From Xanthomonas vesicatoria ATCC 35937 (lineage in GTDB: Bacteria; Pseudomonadota; Gammaproteobacteria; Xanthomonadales; Xanthomonadaceae), in assembly GCF_001908725.1 (NCBI RefSeq), contig NZ_CP018725.1:806001-870000 (forward strand): DNA of 64,000 nucleotides, read 5' to 3'. Positions 46,389 to 56,908 of the stretch are shown in pieces. Under the pieces are notes generated by a model. It searched no databases, was not told the DNA's origin, and worked only from the letters and a program-made list of their open reading frames with translations. How positions within the stretch are numbered: position 1 is the first letter of the stretch; every line of letters begins with the position of its first letter. The position numbers and the translations under genes are program-made.

Positions 46389-48736
46389 CAGCGAGCCTCC
46401 GGGGCGGACGAATTCCAGTGCGGCGTGGGCTGCCCGAGAAGGTGGCGCACGAAGAAGTCGTACTGGCGGCGTTGTACATAGTCGATCGGCCCGCTGGAGC
46501 GGCCCACCGAATGCTCGCCGCCCGGCACGTTGAGCAGGTCGAAGTCCTTGCCGGCCTTGATCAAGGCATCCACCACCTGCGCGGTGGAGGCCGGGTCCAC
46601 ATTGCTGTCCTGCTCGCCGACGATCAGCAGCAGATCGCCCTGCAGCTTGCCCGCATTCACCACGCCCGAGGCAGCGGCATAGCTTGCATCCACCGGCCAG
46701 CCCATCCACTGCTCGTTCCAGCTGATCTTGTCCATGCGGTTGTCGTAGCAACCAGCAAACGCCACGCCCACCTTGTAGAAATCCGGGTGACGTTCCAGCG
46801 CGCCCAGGGTGCTCTGTCCACCCGCCGATGCGCCGTAGATGCCGACGCGGCTGATGTCGTAGGACGAGTCCTTTGCAGCGAGCGCGCGATGCCAGGCAAT
46901 ACGATCGGGGAATCCGGAATCGCCCAGGTTCTTCCACGCCACGTCGTGAAAGGCCTTGGAGCGGTTGGCGGTACCCATGCCGTCGATCATCACCACGATG
47001 AAGCCCAGGTCCGCCTGTGCCTGCATGCCGATCTGCTTGTCGCCGCCGGAGTGATAGCCGAACGGCCAGAACGTCTTCGGCACAAAGGAATCGTGCGGGC
47101 CGGCGTAGATGTTCTCGATTACCGGGTAGGTCTTGCGCGGGTCGTAATCGCGCGGCCGCACCACCACGCCCCAGATGTCGGTGCGGCCGTCGCGGCCCTT
47201 GGCGACAAAGGTCTCCGGCGCGCGCCAACCTGTGGCCAGCAGCCGGTCGATGTTGCCCTGCTCCACCTGCTGCAACAGCCGCCCATTGATGGCATGCAGC
47301 TCCATCACCGGCGGCAGGTCCGGGCGCGAATAGACATCGACGTAATGCCGGCCATCGTCTGCAATCGCCACCTCGTGATCGGCATCGGCGGTGGTCAGCC
47401 GGGTGAGTTTTCGCCCGTCGAAATCCACGCTGTAGAGCTGCCGGTAGTACGGGTCCTTGCCCGCATCCATGCCGCTGGCGGTGAACCAGATACGGCGCTG
47501 CGCCTCGTCGACCTTCAGTACATCGCGCACCACCCATGGCCCGCGGGTGAGTTGGCGCTTGGGCTTGCCGCTGCGGCCATCGAACAGGTACAGGTGCCGC
47601 CAGCCGTCGCGCTCGGAGATCCACAGAATCTCGTTGCCATGCGCGTCCACCTCATGATGAAAGCTGCGGTCGGCATAGACGAAGGTGCGTGCGTCTTCGG
47701 CCACCGCCACCTGCGCACGCCCGCTGCTGGCATCCACCGAGATAACGCGCATGTGCTGAAAGCCGCGTTGCACAGACTCAAAGCTCACACTGCGCCCATC
47801 CGGCCGCCATTGCAGCGGCGACAAGGAATACGGCGTGGCAAACAGCGCGTTGTCCACCACGCGCCGCGTGCCATCCACCGCCAGCAGCACCGGCCGTTCC
47901 ACATCCACCGCATCGCCCGGCTTGGGATACAGCTGGGTGTGCACCACCGGCTCAAGGCGTCCTGCCGGCGCGGCCTCCACACGCGTCACCCGGCGCGCAG
48001 TGCCCGGCCGCACCCGATACACCGCCAGCCGCTGCGAATCGGGCGACCAGGCAATGCTGTCCGGATCGAAATAATCGTCGGCGCGGCCATCGTCGGTGCG
48101 CTGCACCAGCTGGCCATCGGCCACCCGGCGTACGACCAGGTTCCAGCCATCGGCCAGCGCCTCCCACTGCCCGTCGGGCGAGCGGCGCGGGGTGGTGTCG
48201 GCGGCCACGTCCGGGTCGCGCACCACGCCAAAACCGCGCGGTCGCTGTAGCAGCTGCGGCTGCCGGCCGGGGGCATCGGGCGCGCATTGATACGTGGTCA
48301 ACGTGCAGCGCCAGGGGGCATCGTTGATAGCGAATACGATCGCGCCGTCGTCGCGCCCGCCTTCCTGCGAATACGCAAACTGCTCGAACGGCAACGCCAA
48401 TGCCGCATAGGCGGTGCCGGTGGCGGCCTGCAGCGCCTGCGCCACGCGCGCCTGGTCGAAGGCCGGTTGCTTGTGCAGCGTAGCCACATCCACGCGGACG
48501 AAGGCGAACCCACCAGGCACGGTCTTGCGGTAATAGAACCTGCCATCGTCCTGCCATTGCGCTGGCCACGCGACGTTTTCGGTCAGCGTGCTCCAGTGCG
48601 CGCGCAGGCCGAGCGAGCGTTGGTAGTCGGCCACCGTCGGCGCCGCTTGCGCATTGGCCGTGAGCCACAGCATGCATGCGGCCACGACGCGCGCCGCCCG
48701 CATGATCCGCGCAGCACGTCGGGCCTCATTCGCCAT
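46388..48736 (-). CDS. DPP-IV-like serine peptidase (S9B)
   Basis: 782 residues from ATG 48736; ATG 48703 is another possible start. A signal peptide (about 1-35) is followed by a DPP-IV N-terminal beta-propeller (SPDGQWEALADGWNLVVRRV and LKVDEAQRRIWFTASG) and an alpha/beta-hydrolase domain. The triad is visible: Ser in GIYGASAGGQST, Asp in IVGEQDSNVDPAS and His in VPGGEHSVGR. Such enzymes release X-Pro (or X-Hyp) dipeptides from the N termini of proline-rich peptides, apt for hydroxyproline-rich glycoproteins. It overlaps the permease gene by 11 bases. Confidence 0.93.
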   Translation of the reverse strand: MANEARRAARIMRAARVVAACMLWLTANAQAAPTVADYQRSLGLRAHWSTLTENVAWPAQWQDDGRFYYRKTVPGGFAFVRVDVATLHKQPAFDQARVAQALQAATGTAYAALALPFEQFAYSQEGGRDDGAIVFAINDAPWRCTLTTYQCAPDAPGRQPQLLQRPRGFGVVRDPDVAADTTPRRSPDGQWEALADGWNLVVRRVADGQLVQRTDDGRADDYFDPDSIAWSPDSQRLAVYRVRPGTARRVTRVEAAPAGRLEPVVHTQLYPKPGDAVDVERPVLLAVDGTRRVVDNALFATPYSLSPLQWRPDGRSVSFESVQRGFQHMRVISVDASSGRAQVAVAEDARTFVYADRSFHHEVDAHGNEILWISERDGWRHLYLFDGRSGKPKRQLTRGPWVVRDVLKVDEAQRRIWFTASGMDAGKDPYYRQLYSVDFDGRKLTRLTTADADHEVAIADDGRHYVDVYSRPDLPPVMELHAINGRLLQQVEQGNIDRLLATGWRAPETFVAKGRDGRTDIWGVVVRPRDYDPRKTYPVIENIYAGPHDSFVPKTFWPFGYHSGGDKQIGMQAQADLGFIVVMIDGMGTANRSKAFHDVAWKNLGDSGFPDRIAWHRALAAKDSSYDISRVGIYGASAGGQSTLGALERHPDFYKVGVAFAGCYDNRMDKISWNEQWMGWPVDASYAAASGVVNAGKLQGDLLLIVGEQDSNVDPASTAQVVDALIKAGKDFDLLNVPGGEHSVGRSSGPIDYVQRRQYDFFVRHLLGQPTPHWNSSAPEAR

Positions 48737-50312
48737 CGTCTTCTTCCAATGCCAGTTCGTCGCTACGCAGGCCGCTGCGTGCGCCCCAGTGATAGATGAA
48801 GAAGGCAATCACCGCCACGCTCAGCGTATCGAACGGATGCGCGATCCAGCCGTGCCCGCCGAAGGTGCCGGCCCACGACACCGCCATCACCAGCACGAAG
48901 AACACGATCAACCACAGCGATGCGCGTACCTGCCGCAGCAAGCGGGCCCTGCCCTCGCGCGAGGGCAACCGGTACAACACGTATAGCGCGAACGCGAGCA
49001 CTTGCAGGCCCAGCAGCCACGACAAGGTCGGCCAGGTGGACCAGTACACGATCAAGGCCGCCACCATGAACGACAGCGGCCCCAGCACCGTCAGACCGCG
49101 CACATAGAACGGCCGTGGCAAGTTCGGCGCACTGCGGCGCAGTGCGGCGACCGTCACTGGCGCCACCGCATAGCTCAGCACCAAGGCCGCCGATACCACG
49201 CCGATCAGCGTCTCCCACGACGGAAACGGCAGCGTCCAGAAGATCGACAGCCCCAGGCTCAACCACAACGCCGGACGCGGGATCCCCGATACCGGGTCCA
49301 CCCGCGTCAGTACCGGCAAGAACCCGCCGCTACGCGCCCAGCCATACACCACGCGCGGCGTGGCATTCATGTAGATATTGCCGGTGCCGCTGGGCGAGAC
49401 CATCGCATCGCAGATCACCAGTGCAGCCAGCCACGCCATGCCAAGGGCGAGCGCGATGTCGTGGTACGGCAGCGAAAGTGCCTTGTCGATACCGCTCCAG
49501 CCGTGCGCCAGCTGCGCGGCCGGAATGCTGCCCAGAAAGGCGAGTTGCAGCAGCACATAAATCACCGTGGACAGCGCCACCGACAGGATCAAGGCAATGG
49601 GAATATTGCGCTGCGGGTCGCGCACTTCGCTGGCCACCGACACGATGGGGGTCAGCCCCAGGTACGCAAAGATGATGCCGCCGGCGGAGATCGCCGCTTC
49701 CACCCCGGCCATGCCCGACGGTGCGAACCCGTGCACGCTCAGGTTGTCGGCGTTGAAGTGCTTCAGCAGCAGCACGATCACCAGGATCGGCACCAGGAAC
49801 TTGAAGATGCTGACGATGTTGTTGGCCAGCGCAAAGGTCTTGACGCTGAAGTAGTTGAGTACGAAGAACAGCAGCAGCAAAGCCAGCTGCACCAACCAGC
49901 CCAACACGCTGGGATGGCTGCTACCCGGCTGGCTCAGCCACGGAAACCACGCTGCCGCATATTGGCGCGCGGCCTCCACCTCGATCGCAATCAGGCTGGA
50001 AAACGCGATCAAGGTGATGAAGCCGGTCAACGACCCCAGCAGCGCGCCATGCGAATACTCCGGGTAGCGCACCACCCCGCCGGCGCGCGGCAAGGCGGCG
50101 CCGAGTTCGCAATACACCAGCCCCAGCAGCAACACCGCAATGCCGCCGAGGATCCACGACAGAATGCCGGCCGGTCCCGCGATCGACGACACATGGCTTG
50201 CGGAAAACAACCACCCCGAGCCGAAGATGGAACCCAGGCCGATAAAGGTCAGGTCGGTCAGGCTCAGTCGCTTGTGGAACTTGCCTTGCGTGGTCGCACC
50301 GTGTGTGGTCAT
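48726..50312 (-). CDS. APC-family amino-acid/peptide permease
   Basis: 528 residues from ATG 50312 with about twelve membrane segments. The N-terminal KRLSLTDLTFIGLGSIFGSG and the later NIYMNATPRVVYGWARSGGF are conserved in APC transporters. It would import amino acids or derivatives such as proline or hydroxyproline through the inner membrane. The substrate is inferred from operon context. The C-terminal tail is acidic (ALEEDDGE) and overlaps the next start. Confidence 0.92.
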   Translation of the reverse strand: MTTHGATTQGKFHKRLSLTDLTFIGLGSIFGSGWLFSASHVSSIAGPAGILSWILGGIAVLLLGLVYCELGAALPRAGGVVRYPEYSHGALLGSLTGFITLIAFSSLIAIEVEAARQYAAAWFPWLSQPGSSHPSVLGWLVQLALLLLFFVLNYFSVKTFALANNIVSIFKFLVPILVIVLLLKHFNADNLSVHGFAPSGMAGVEAAISAGGIIFAYLGLTPIVSVASEVRDPQRNIPIALILSVALSTVIYVLLQLAFLGSIPAAQLAHGWSGIDKALSLPYHDIALALGMAWLAALVICDAMVSPSGTGNIYMNATPRVVYGWARSGGFLPVLTRVDPVSGIPRPALWLSLGLSIFWTLPFPSWETLIGVVSAALVLSYAVAPVTVAALRRSAPNLPRPFYVRGLTVLGPLSFMVAALIVYWSTWPTLSWLLGLQVLAFALYVLYRLPSREGRARLLRQVRASLWLIVFFVLVMAVSWAGTFGGHGWIAHPFDTLSVAVIAFFIYHWGARSGLRSDELALEEDDGE

Positions 50313-50376
50313 ACGTCGCCCCGAAGAGTGGAAAGCGCGGTGACGGCGGCAACGCCTCACCCGTGGTGGTGGTGCA

Positions 50377-52206
50377 TCAGTCGTCGGTGGTGTCGTCCGG
50401 ATACGGCGACACGCCACCATCGGCGATGAAGCGGTCGATACGCGCTTCCAGCACCGGCAGCGGCACCGAGCCGGTCTGCAGCACCGCATCGTGGAAGTGG
50501 CGCAGGTCGAATTTTTCGCCCAGCGCCGCTTCTGCCTTGCGTCGCAGCTCCAGAATCTTCAGCTCGCCCAGGTAATACGACAGTGCCTGCCCGGGCCATG
50601 CGATGTAGCGATCCACTTCGGTGGTGACTTCGTGCTCGCTCAGCGCGGTGTTGTCGCGCAAGTAGGCTTGCGCCTGTTCGCGCGTCCAGCCCTTGTGGTG
50701 AATGCCGGTGTCGATCACCAGCCGGCACGCGCGCCACATCTGGTAGGTGAGATAGCCGAAGCGGTCATAGGGCGTGTCGTACATGCCCATTTCCTGGCCC
50801 AGGTACTCCGAGTACAACGCCCAGCCTTCGCCATACGCCGAGATATAACTGTAGCGGCGAAACGCCGGCAGCCCCTGCGCTTCTGCGGCCAGCGGCATCT
50901 GCAGCGCGTGGCCGGGCGAGGATTCGTGCAAGGTCAACGCCGTGAGGTTGTACAACGGCCGCGATGGCAGGTTGTAGGTGTTGACCAGATAGATGCCCGG
51001 TCCGCCGCGGCCACCGGTGTAGAACGGCGCCAGCTCCGGCGGCACCGGCTCGATCGCAAAGCGTCGGCGCGGCAGACGGCCGACGTAATCGCCCACCTTG
51101 GCATCCACGCGCTTGGCAATCCACGCAGCCTGCTTGAGCAGTTCTTCCGGCGTCTTGGCGTAAAACTGTGGGTCGGTGCGCAGAAAGTGCAGAAACGCCG
51201 GGAACACTGCTTGCCCGGCCGGTGGCTTGAAGCCGCTCTCGGCAATGGTGGCGTCCATCTGCTTGCGCAACTTGGCCACTTCCTGCAAACCGATCTGGTG
51301 GATCTGATCGGGGCTCAAGTCCAGCGTGGTGAACTCGCGGATCTGCGCGCGGTAGTAGGCCTGACCATCGGGCAAGGCTTCACCGGCAAGCGTGGGCCGT
51401 GCCCGCGGCTGGTACTCGTTGCGGATGAAGTCCAGCAGTTTGGCGTACGCCGGCAGCACCTGCGTATCGATGGTGTCGACCGCTTGCTGGCGCAGTTGCG
51501 CCTGCACCTCGGCCGGCAGTGTTGCCGGCATTTGCTTGAACGGCGCATAGAACGGATTGGCCTCGCCCTTGGCCTGCGCCACATCGGCGATGGACTGATC
51601 GCGCCCGGTCAGCGTGACCCGCGGCTGGCTAAAACCGCGCGCCAGTCCGGCGCGCATATTGTCGGTGTGCTCGGCGAAATAGCGCGGAATGTCGGCCAGT
51701 AGCTTCAAATAACGCTGGTAGTCCTCGCGCGTACGCAACGTGGCTTCGGCACTGAAACCCAGATCGCTCCAGAACGCCGAGTCGCTGTTGAACGGCATTT
51801 CCCAGGCGCGAAAACGCTGCTGATCCAACAGCACCTGCAGCTGCTGGCGGTAGACCTGGTAGCTCACCTGATCCTCGGCCGACAACTGCGCCGCCGGAAT
51901 CGCATCCAGCTCCTTCAAGGTCTGTTGCCAGTACGCCGTGCGCAGGGTTTGCGTGGCCACATCGACCTTGGGTAGATGGTCGGACTGCTTGTCTTGCGTC
52001 GCCTGATTGTCTTCATCCACCGCGCCGGACAGCTGCGCCTGACGCCAGCGCCACTCGCGCGTGTACAGCGCCTTGAAGCGCGCCGCTGGCGTGGTTTGCG
52101 CGCTCGCCGCAGGCTCGGCCGCGTACACGGGGATCGCAACGCTGCCCAGGTTGACGGCGATCAGCACGCTCAGGGCGCTGCTGCGCCATACGGCGTTGGC
52201 GCTCAC
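50377..52206 (-). CDS. DUF885-family peptidase-like secreted protein, copy 2
   Basis: 609 residues starting GTG 52206, overlapping the upstream stop as GTGA. A signal peptide (SALSVLIAVNLGSVAIPVYA) is cleaved before AEP. The DUF885 domain carries the zinc-type motif HESSPGHALQ (TLHESSPGHALQMPLAAEAQ), AYGEGWALYSEYLGQEMGMY and the C-terminal RYIAWPGQALSYYLGELKIL. Family members are thought to be metallopeptidases; the reaction here is not proven. It resembles its upstream neighbour throughout, so the pair is a tandem duplication. Confidence 0.9.
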   Translation of the reverse strand: MSANAVWRSSALSVLIAVNLGSVAIPVYAAEPAASAQTTPAARFKALYTREWRWRQAQLSGAVDEDNQATQDKQSDHLPKVDVATQTLRTAYWQQTLKELDAIPAAQLSAEDQVSYQVYRQQLQVLLDQQRFRAWEMPFNSDSAFWSDLGFSAEATLRTREDYQRYLKLLADIPRYFAEHTDNMRAGLARGFSQPRVTLTGRDQSIADVAQAKGEANPFYAPFKQMPATLPAEVQAQLRQQAVDTIDTQVLPAYAKLLDFIRNEYQPRARPTLAGEALPDGQAYYRAQIREFTTLDLSPDQIHQIGLQEVAKLRKQMDATIAESGFKPPAGQAVFPAFLHFLRTDPQFYAKTPEELLKQAAWIAKRVDAKVGDYVGRLPRRRFAIEPVPPELAPFYTGGRGGPGIYLVNTYNLPSRPLYNLTALTLHESSPGHALQMPLAAEAQGLPAFRRYSYISAYGEGWALYSEYLGQEMGMYDTPYDRFGYLTYQMWRACRLVIDTGIHHKGWTREQAQAYLRDNTALSEHEVTTEVDRYIAWPGQALSYYLGELKILELRRKAEAALGEKFDLRHFHDAVLQTGSVPLPVLEARIDRFIADGGVSPYPDDTTDD

Positions 52207-54020
52207 TGCGCAGCTCCCGGCGCTGCCTTGGCCTGTGCAATCCACTGCCGCACGCGCTGCTGCAACATCGCCAGCGGCATTGCGCCGCCCCCCAGCACCG
52301 CATCGTGGAAGGCGCGCACATCGAAGCGATCGCCAAGTTCTTTCTCCGCCTCGGCGCGCAGCGCCAGGATCTGCAGCTGCCCGAGTTTGTAACCCAGCGC
52401 CTGCCCCGGCCACACGATGTAGCGATCGGTTTCGGACTGGATGCTGGGCTCGTCGTCGGAGGGATGGGCGTGGAAAAAATCCACCATCTGCTGGCGATTC
52501 CAGCGCTTGTAGTGCACCCCGGTATCCAGCACCAGGCGGTTAGCGCGCAGCAGCTCGCCGGACAGCCGGCCGTAGTCGTTGTAGGGGTCCTTGAAGAAGC
52601 CGATCTCCTTGCCCAGGCGCTCGGCATACAGCGCCCAACCTTCGATATAGGCGTTGTAGCCGGCCTGCTGGCGGAACGGCGGCAACGGCAGCGTCTGCGC
52701 AAGCGAGATCTGCAGGTGATGGCCGGGCACGCCTTCGTGATACGCGGTGGTTTCGATGTTGACCAGGGTGCGGCTGGCGAAGTCGCTGGTGTTGACCTTC
52801 ACGATGGCCGGCTTGGTGCCCTCCGGATTGCTTTGCCAATATTCGGCGCCGGGCGCGCTACGCCGGAATGCGGGCATGGCCTGCACCTCCAGCGGCGTCT
52901 TCGGCAGGTGCCCGAACAGCTTGGGCAACTCAGGTTCCATCGCAGCGATGTACTGGCGGTATTGCTGCAGGATCTGCTCGCCGGAAGTGGCGAAGTGGCG
53001 CTTGTCGGTGTCCACCGCCTTGCGGAAGCTGGCCAGGTCGGCAAAGCCCTGCGCCTTGGCGATCACCGCCATCTCGCCTTCGATACGCGCCACTTCCTTC
53101 AAACCGATCTGATGGATCTCCTCCGGCGCCATGTCGGTGGTGGTCTGGGTGTGGATCGCGTAGCGGTACCGGCGCTCGCCATCGGGCAGCGACCAGATGC
53201 CTTCGGAGCTACGGCCCTGCGCGGCGTATTCGTCGCGCACGAAGGCCGCCAGCTTGCCGTAGGCCGGGCGCACCTGCTGATCGATCGCCGTAAGCAGTTG
53301 CCTGCGTAGCGCAGCACGCTGATCGGCCGGCACGACGGTATCGAGCTTTTTCAGCGGCGAGGCGAACGGGCTCTGCTCACCGGTCAGCGCCGCGATCTTG
53401 TCGATCTGCTCGGGCAAGCGCTCCAGCAGATAACGCGGCTGGGTGAGGCCATCCTTCGCACCCTGGCGCGACACCGCGATCACCTGCTCGATCACGGTCG
53501 GAATCGTCTCCAGCCGCTTGATGTAGTCCTGATAATCCTTGGCGTTTTCGAACGGAAACGCATCGCCATAGCCGGCCAACGCCAGCTGGATGCCGCCGAT
53601 CGGCTCCAGCGGCATCGCATAGGTCTTCAGGTCGATGCCTTCCAGCTTGTCGCGCAACTGGCCGAGCATCATCTGCAGGCTGAGCTGGCGTTGCTCGTCC
53701 AGGGCCTTGGCGTCGATCGCTTCGAACTGCTTGAGCAGCTCGGCGGTGGCGGTACGCTCGGCCTGCACGGCCTCCAGCGAGTAATCGCTCCAACGGTCGT
53801 TGTAGCGCTTGTCGCCGATGATGCTGGCGAACTCGGGGTTGTGCTGCAGCTGGTACTGCCACTGCTTGTCCAACAGCGCATCGAAAGCCTTGGCGGCCTG
53901 TTCGTCGGTCGGCGCGGCAGTGGCCGCAGCTGCCGTTTCCGGTGCGGGCGGCGCGGGCTTGCAGGCAGTGAACAAGGCGGCAGCCAGCAGGCCGATGGCG
54001 ACAGGACGCAGGTGCTTCAT
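52203..54020 (-). CDS. DUF885-family peptidase-like lipoprotein, copy 1
   Basis: 605 residues from ATG 54020. The lipobox FTAC (cysteine 20) makes it a lipoprotein, unlike copy 2. The DUF885 domain shows AYHEGVPGHHLQISLAQTLP (HExxPGHH), YIEGWALYAERLGKEIGFF and RYIVWPGQALGYKLGQLQIL. Probable periplasmic or outer-membrane metallopeptidase. It starts 96 bases after the M24 peptidase stop. Confidence 0.9.
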   Translation of the reverse strand: MKHLRPVAIGLLAAALFTACKPAPPAPETAAAATAAPTDEQAAKAFDALLDKQWQYQLQHNPEFASIIGDKRYNDRWSDYSLEAVQAERTATAELLKQFEAIDAKALDEQRQLSLQMMLGQLRDKLEGIDLKTYAMPLEPIGGIQLALAGYGDAFPFENAKDYQDYIKRLETIPTVIEQVIAVSRQGAKDGLTQPRYLLERLPEQIDKIAALTGEQSPFASPLKKLDTVVPADQRAALRRQLLTAIDQQVRPAYGKLAAFVRDEYAAQGRSSEGIWSLPDGERRYRYAIHTQTTTDMAPEEIHQIGLKEVARIEGEMAVIAKAQGFADLASFRKAVDTDKRHFATSGEQILQQYRQYIAAMEPELPKLFGHLPKTPLEVQAMPAFRRSAPGAEYWQSNPEGTKPAIVKVNTSDFASRTLVNIETTAYHEGVPGHHLQISLAQTLPLPPFRQQAGYNAYIEGWALYAERLGKEIGFFKDPYNDYGRLSGELLRANRLVLDTGVHYKRWNRQQMVDFFHAHPSDDEPSIQSETDRYIVWPGQALGYKLGQLQILALRAEAEKELGDRFDVRAFHDAVLGGGAMPLAMLQQRVRQWIAQAKAAPGAAQ

Positions 54021-54116
54021 GCAGTGACTCCAGGATGCGATGACGGCGGAATGGCTTTGTCGGGAACGCCCGTCGCGCGCGGGTGCGCTCCCACGTTTGC
54101 GTCAGCCCGTACAGGC

Positions 54117-55316
54117 TTACGCAAACGGTTGATCGATCGCCGGCGACGGCGGCGTAAACCACTGCGCGCCGGCATCGGTAACGTAAAAGTGGTCTTCCAG
54201 GCGCACCCCGAATTCACCGGGCACCACGATCATCGGTTCGTTGCTGGCGCACATGCCCGGCCGCAGCGGCTGCGCATTGCCGCGCACCAGATATGGTGCT
54301 TCGTGGATCGCCAGGCCGCAGCCATGGCCGGTGCGATGCGGCAACCCGGGCAGACGGTAATCCGGGCCCAGGCCGGCCGCTTCCAGCACCGTGCGTGCGG
54401 CCTGGTCCACCGCCTCGCAGGCCACGCCCGGGCGGATCGCCGCGAATGCAGCGGCCTGCGCCGCCTGCTCCAAGTCCCAGATGCGCCGTTGCGCATCGCT
54501 GGGCGTGCCGTAACTCCAGGTGCGGGTGATATCGGAGTGGTAGCCCTGCACGGTGCAACCGGTGTCGATCAGCACCAGCTCGCCCTCACGCAGGTGCTGC
54601 ACGCCGGGAATGCCGTGCGGAAACGCAGTGGCATGCCCGAACTGCACGATGCAGAAGGTCGAGCCGTTGTCCGCGCCCAGCACGCGATGCGCCTCATCGA
54701 TGAAACGCACCAGCTGATCGGTACCGATGCCCTCGTGCGCGATGCCGGCGGCCAGCCGCTGCACCAGCAAGGTCATGTCGCAGGCCTGCTGCATCAGCGC
54801 CAGCTCGGCCGACGACTTGCACATGCGGCAGCCGTCGATGATGGCGCTGGCATCGCGGATGGCCGTGCCCAGATGCGCGCGCAAGCCGGTATGCACCGCA
54901 AAGGCGATGCCCGGGTCCAGCGCCAGCGCGTGCGCATGGCGATCGTCCAGCGCCTGCACCGCCAGCGCGTAGGGGTCTTCGTGCTCCTCCCACAGGTATT
55001 TGACCACCGGAACTTTCAACACCGCGTCCAGCGAGCCTTCCTCGAACGCCGGGCAAAGCAGCACCGGGTCGCCCTCCAGGGTCAGCAACGCGGCGACCAG
55101 CCGTTCACTGGCGCCCCACGGCACGCCGGTGAAATAGCGCAACGAGGTGCCGGCGCCGATCAACACTGCATCCACGCCGTGCGCGCGCATCAGCCCACGT
55201 GCGCGCTCGATGCGCTGTGCGTACTCGTCGGCTGCGATCGGCGCGGCGCGCTGCGCCCACGGCGCCAGTTGCGCACGCGCCTGTTCCAGCGACAGGCCAC
55301 CGATCTGCGCGCTCAT
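54117..55316 (-). CDS. M24 Xaa-Pro dipeptidase/aminopeptidase
   Basis: 399 residues from ATG 55316. The pita-bread metal ligands are present: D and D in LIDTGCTVQGYHSDITRTWS, H in HRTGHGCGLAIHE, E in SNEPMIVVPGEFG and E in RLEDHFYV. It has no signal peptide, so it works in the cytoplasm. Cleaving X-Pro and X-Hyp peptides would feed free hydroxyproline to the enzymes encoded just upstream. Its start overlaps the aldehyde dehydrogenase stop as ATGA. Confidence 0.9.
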   Translation of the reverse strand: MSAQIGGLSLEQARAQLAPWAQRAAPIAADEYAQRIERARGLMRAHGVDAVLIGAGTSLRYFTGVPWGASERLVAALLTLEGDPVLLCPAFEEGSLDAVLKVPVVKYLWEEHEDPYALAVQALDDRHAHALALDPGIAFAVHTGLRAHLGTAIRDASAIIDGCRMCKSSAELALMQQACDMTLLVQRLAAGIAHEGIGTDQLVRFIDEAHRVLGADNGSTFCIVQFGHATAFPHGIPGVQHLREGELVLIDTGCTVQGYHSDITRTWSYGTPSDAQRRIWDLEQAAQAAAFAAIRPGVACEAVDQAARTVLEAAGLGPDYRLPGLPHRTGHGCGLAIHEAPYLVRGNAQPLRPGMCASNEPMIVVPGEFGVRLEDHFYVTDAGAQWFTPPSPAIDQPFA

Positions 55317-56908
55317 GTGCCCGCTCCAAGATCGGCGCTGCTCCACTGCCCATCGACCAGCCGCGCCACGCCGCCGGGGTCGCACTGGCGCAGTTCCGGC
55401 GGCAGCAAGGCATCGGGCACGGCGTCGTAGCTGTTCAAGGCGGCAAAGCGGCGGATCGCGCCCGGCATGCCTACCGCGGTGAACCCCGGATGCCCGGTGC
55501 TCGGAAACGGGCCACCATGATTTTGCGCTGCACTCACCGCCACGCCGGTCGGCATCTTGCTGTTGATCAAACGGCCCACCCGCGCGCGCAAGACCGGCGC
55601 GATCGCCTGCCATGCCGCATCGTCGCTGCCATCGACAGCGCGATACAGCGTGCCGGTCAGATTGCCTTCGAATGCGGCGGCCAGCTGCGCCATCTGCGCG
55701 CTGTCCTGCGCACGCACCAGCAGGCTCACCGGGCCGAATGCCTCGGTCTGCAGCGCATGCGGCTTGGCGAGAAACGCCGCTGCCTCCACGCTCAGCAGGG
55801 TCGGCGCGTAGCGGTAGCCATCCTCGCCGGTGTGGCCACCCGCCAGCACCGCGGCGCCGGCAGCGCGCAAGCTCGCCACGCCACGCTGCACGCCATCCAC
55901 CCCCGCGGCAGAGAACAGCACCATCGGCATGGCTGCTTCGAAATGCGCCTTGGTGGCCGCGACGAATGCATCGCCGGCCGCGCCGTGCGGCACTACCACT
56001 ACGCCGGGGTTGGTGCAGAACTGGCCGCTGCCCAAGGTGCACGAGGCAAAGAATTCCTGCGCCAGCGCATCGCCGCGCTCGGCCAGTGCGCCCGGCAACA
56101 CAAACACCGGGTTGACGCTGGACAGCTCGGCATAGAACGGCACGCCGGCTGCATCGGCAGCGGCCTTCAACGCCAGCCCGCCCGCGCGGCTACCGGTAAA
56201 CCCGATCGCGCCCAGGCGCGCATCGCCGGCCAGCCGCACGCCGACGGCGTTGTCGAAGTGATACAGCAACTGCACCGCCGCCGCCGGCAGACCAGCGCCC
56301 ACCAAGGCCTGATGCGCGAGCTGCGCCATGCGCTGGCTGGTGGCCGGATGCAGCGGGTGCGCCTTGGCGATCACCGGGTTGCGCGCGGCAATGGCCGAAG
56401 CAAAATCGCTGCCGGCAATCGCATTGAACGCAAACGGAAAATTGTTGGGGCCAAATACCGCCACCGGCTTGCCCAGTGGCGCCAGATGCGAGCGCAGATC
56501 GGCGGCGGTGTCGATGATGGGGTTGGTCCAGCTGTAGCTGCGCACCGCATTTGCGGCCTGGCGCAACTGGCCGCTGGTGCGCGGCAGCTCGTTGCCGCGC
56601 AAACGCGTGGGCGCCGGCAATGCGGTTTCTGCATGCGCGAGTGCAACCAGGGTGCCGGCATCGGCATCCAGCGCATCGGCGTACGCGTCCAGAAACGCGG
56701 CAATGCGTTCGGCCGGCGCGGCGGCCAGCTCGGCGGCAACCGCGTGCGCGGCGCTCAGTGCGGTGTCGATGTCGTCGGCACCGCTGACCGGAAACAGCGG
56801 CCCGATCGCCTCGCCCGTCGCCGGGTTGGCGGCGCGGAAACTGCCCGTCGCCGCGTGGCTGGGCTGCCATTGGCCGGCCAGCAGGATGGGTTGGATCGTC
56901 TCGTTCAT
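55313..56908 (-). CDS. lhpG: 2-oxoglutarate semialdehyde dehydrogenase
   Basis: 531 residues from ATG 56908. An aldehyde dehydrogenase with the catalytic Cys in FTSGQFC-like GSGQFCTNPGVVVVP and the Glu in AELSSVNPVFVLPGA. The cofactor region VFGPNNFPFAFNAIAGSDFA fits the 2-oxoglutarate-semialdehyde group, which is shared with glucarate and arabinose pathways. It would complete hydroxyproline breakdown by making 2-oxoglutarate. The lhpC gene lies immediately upstream. The specific substrate is from context. Confidence 0.9.
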   Translation of the reverse strand: MNETIQPILLAGQWQPSHAATGSFRAANPATGEAIGPLFPVSGADDIDTALSAAHAVAAELAAAPAERIAAFLDAYADALDADAGTLVALAHAETALPAPTRLRGNELPRTSGQLRQAANAVRSYSWTNPIIDTAADLRSHLAPLGKPVAVFGPNNFPFAFNAIAGSDFASAIAARNPVIAKAHPLHPATSQRMAQLAHQALVGAGLPAAAVQLLYHFDNAVGVRLAGDARLGAIGFTGSRAGGLALKAAADAAGVPFYAELSSVNPVFVLPGALAERGDALAQEFFASCTLGSGQFCTNPGVVVVPHGAAGDAFVAATKAHFEAAMPMVLFSAAGVDGVQRGVASLRAAGAAVLAGGHTGEDGYRYAPTLLSVEAAAFLAKPHALQTEAFGPVSLLVRAQDSAQMAQLAAAFEGNLTGTLYRAVDGSDDAAWQAIAPVLRARVGRLINSKMPTGVAVSAAQNHGGPFPSTGHPGFTAVGMPGAIRRFAALNSYDAVPDALLPPELRQCDPGGVARLVDGQWSSADLGAGT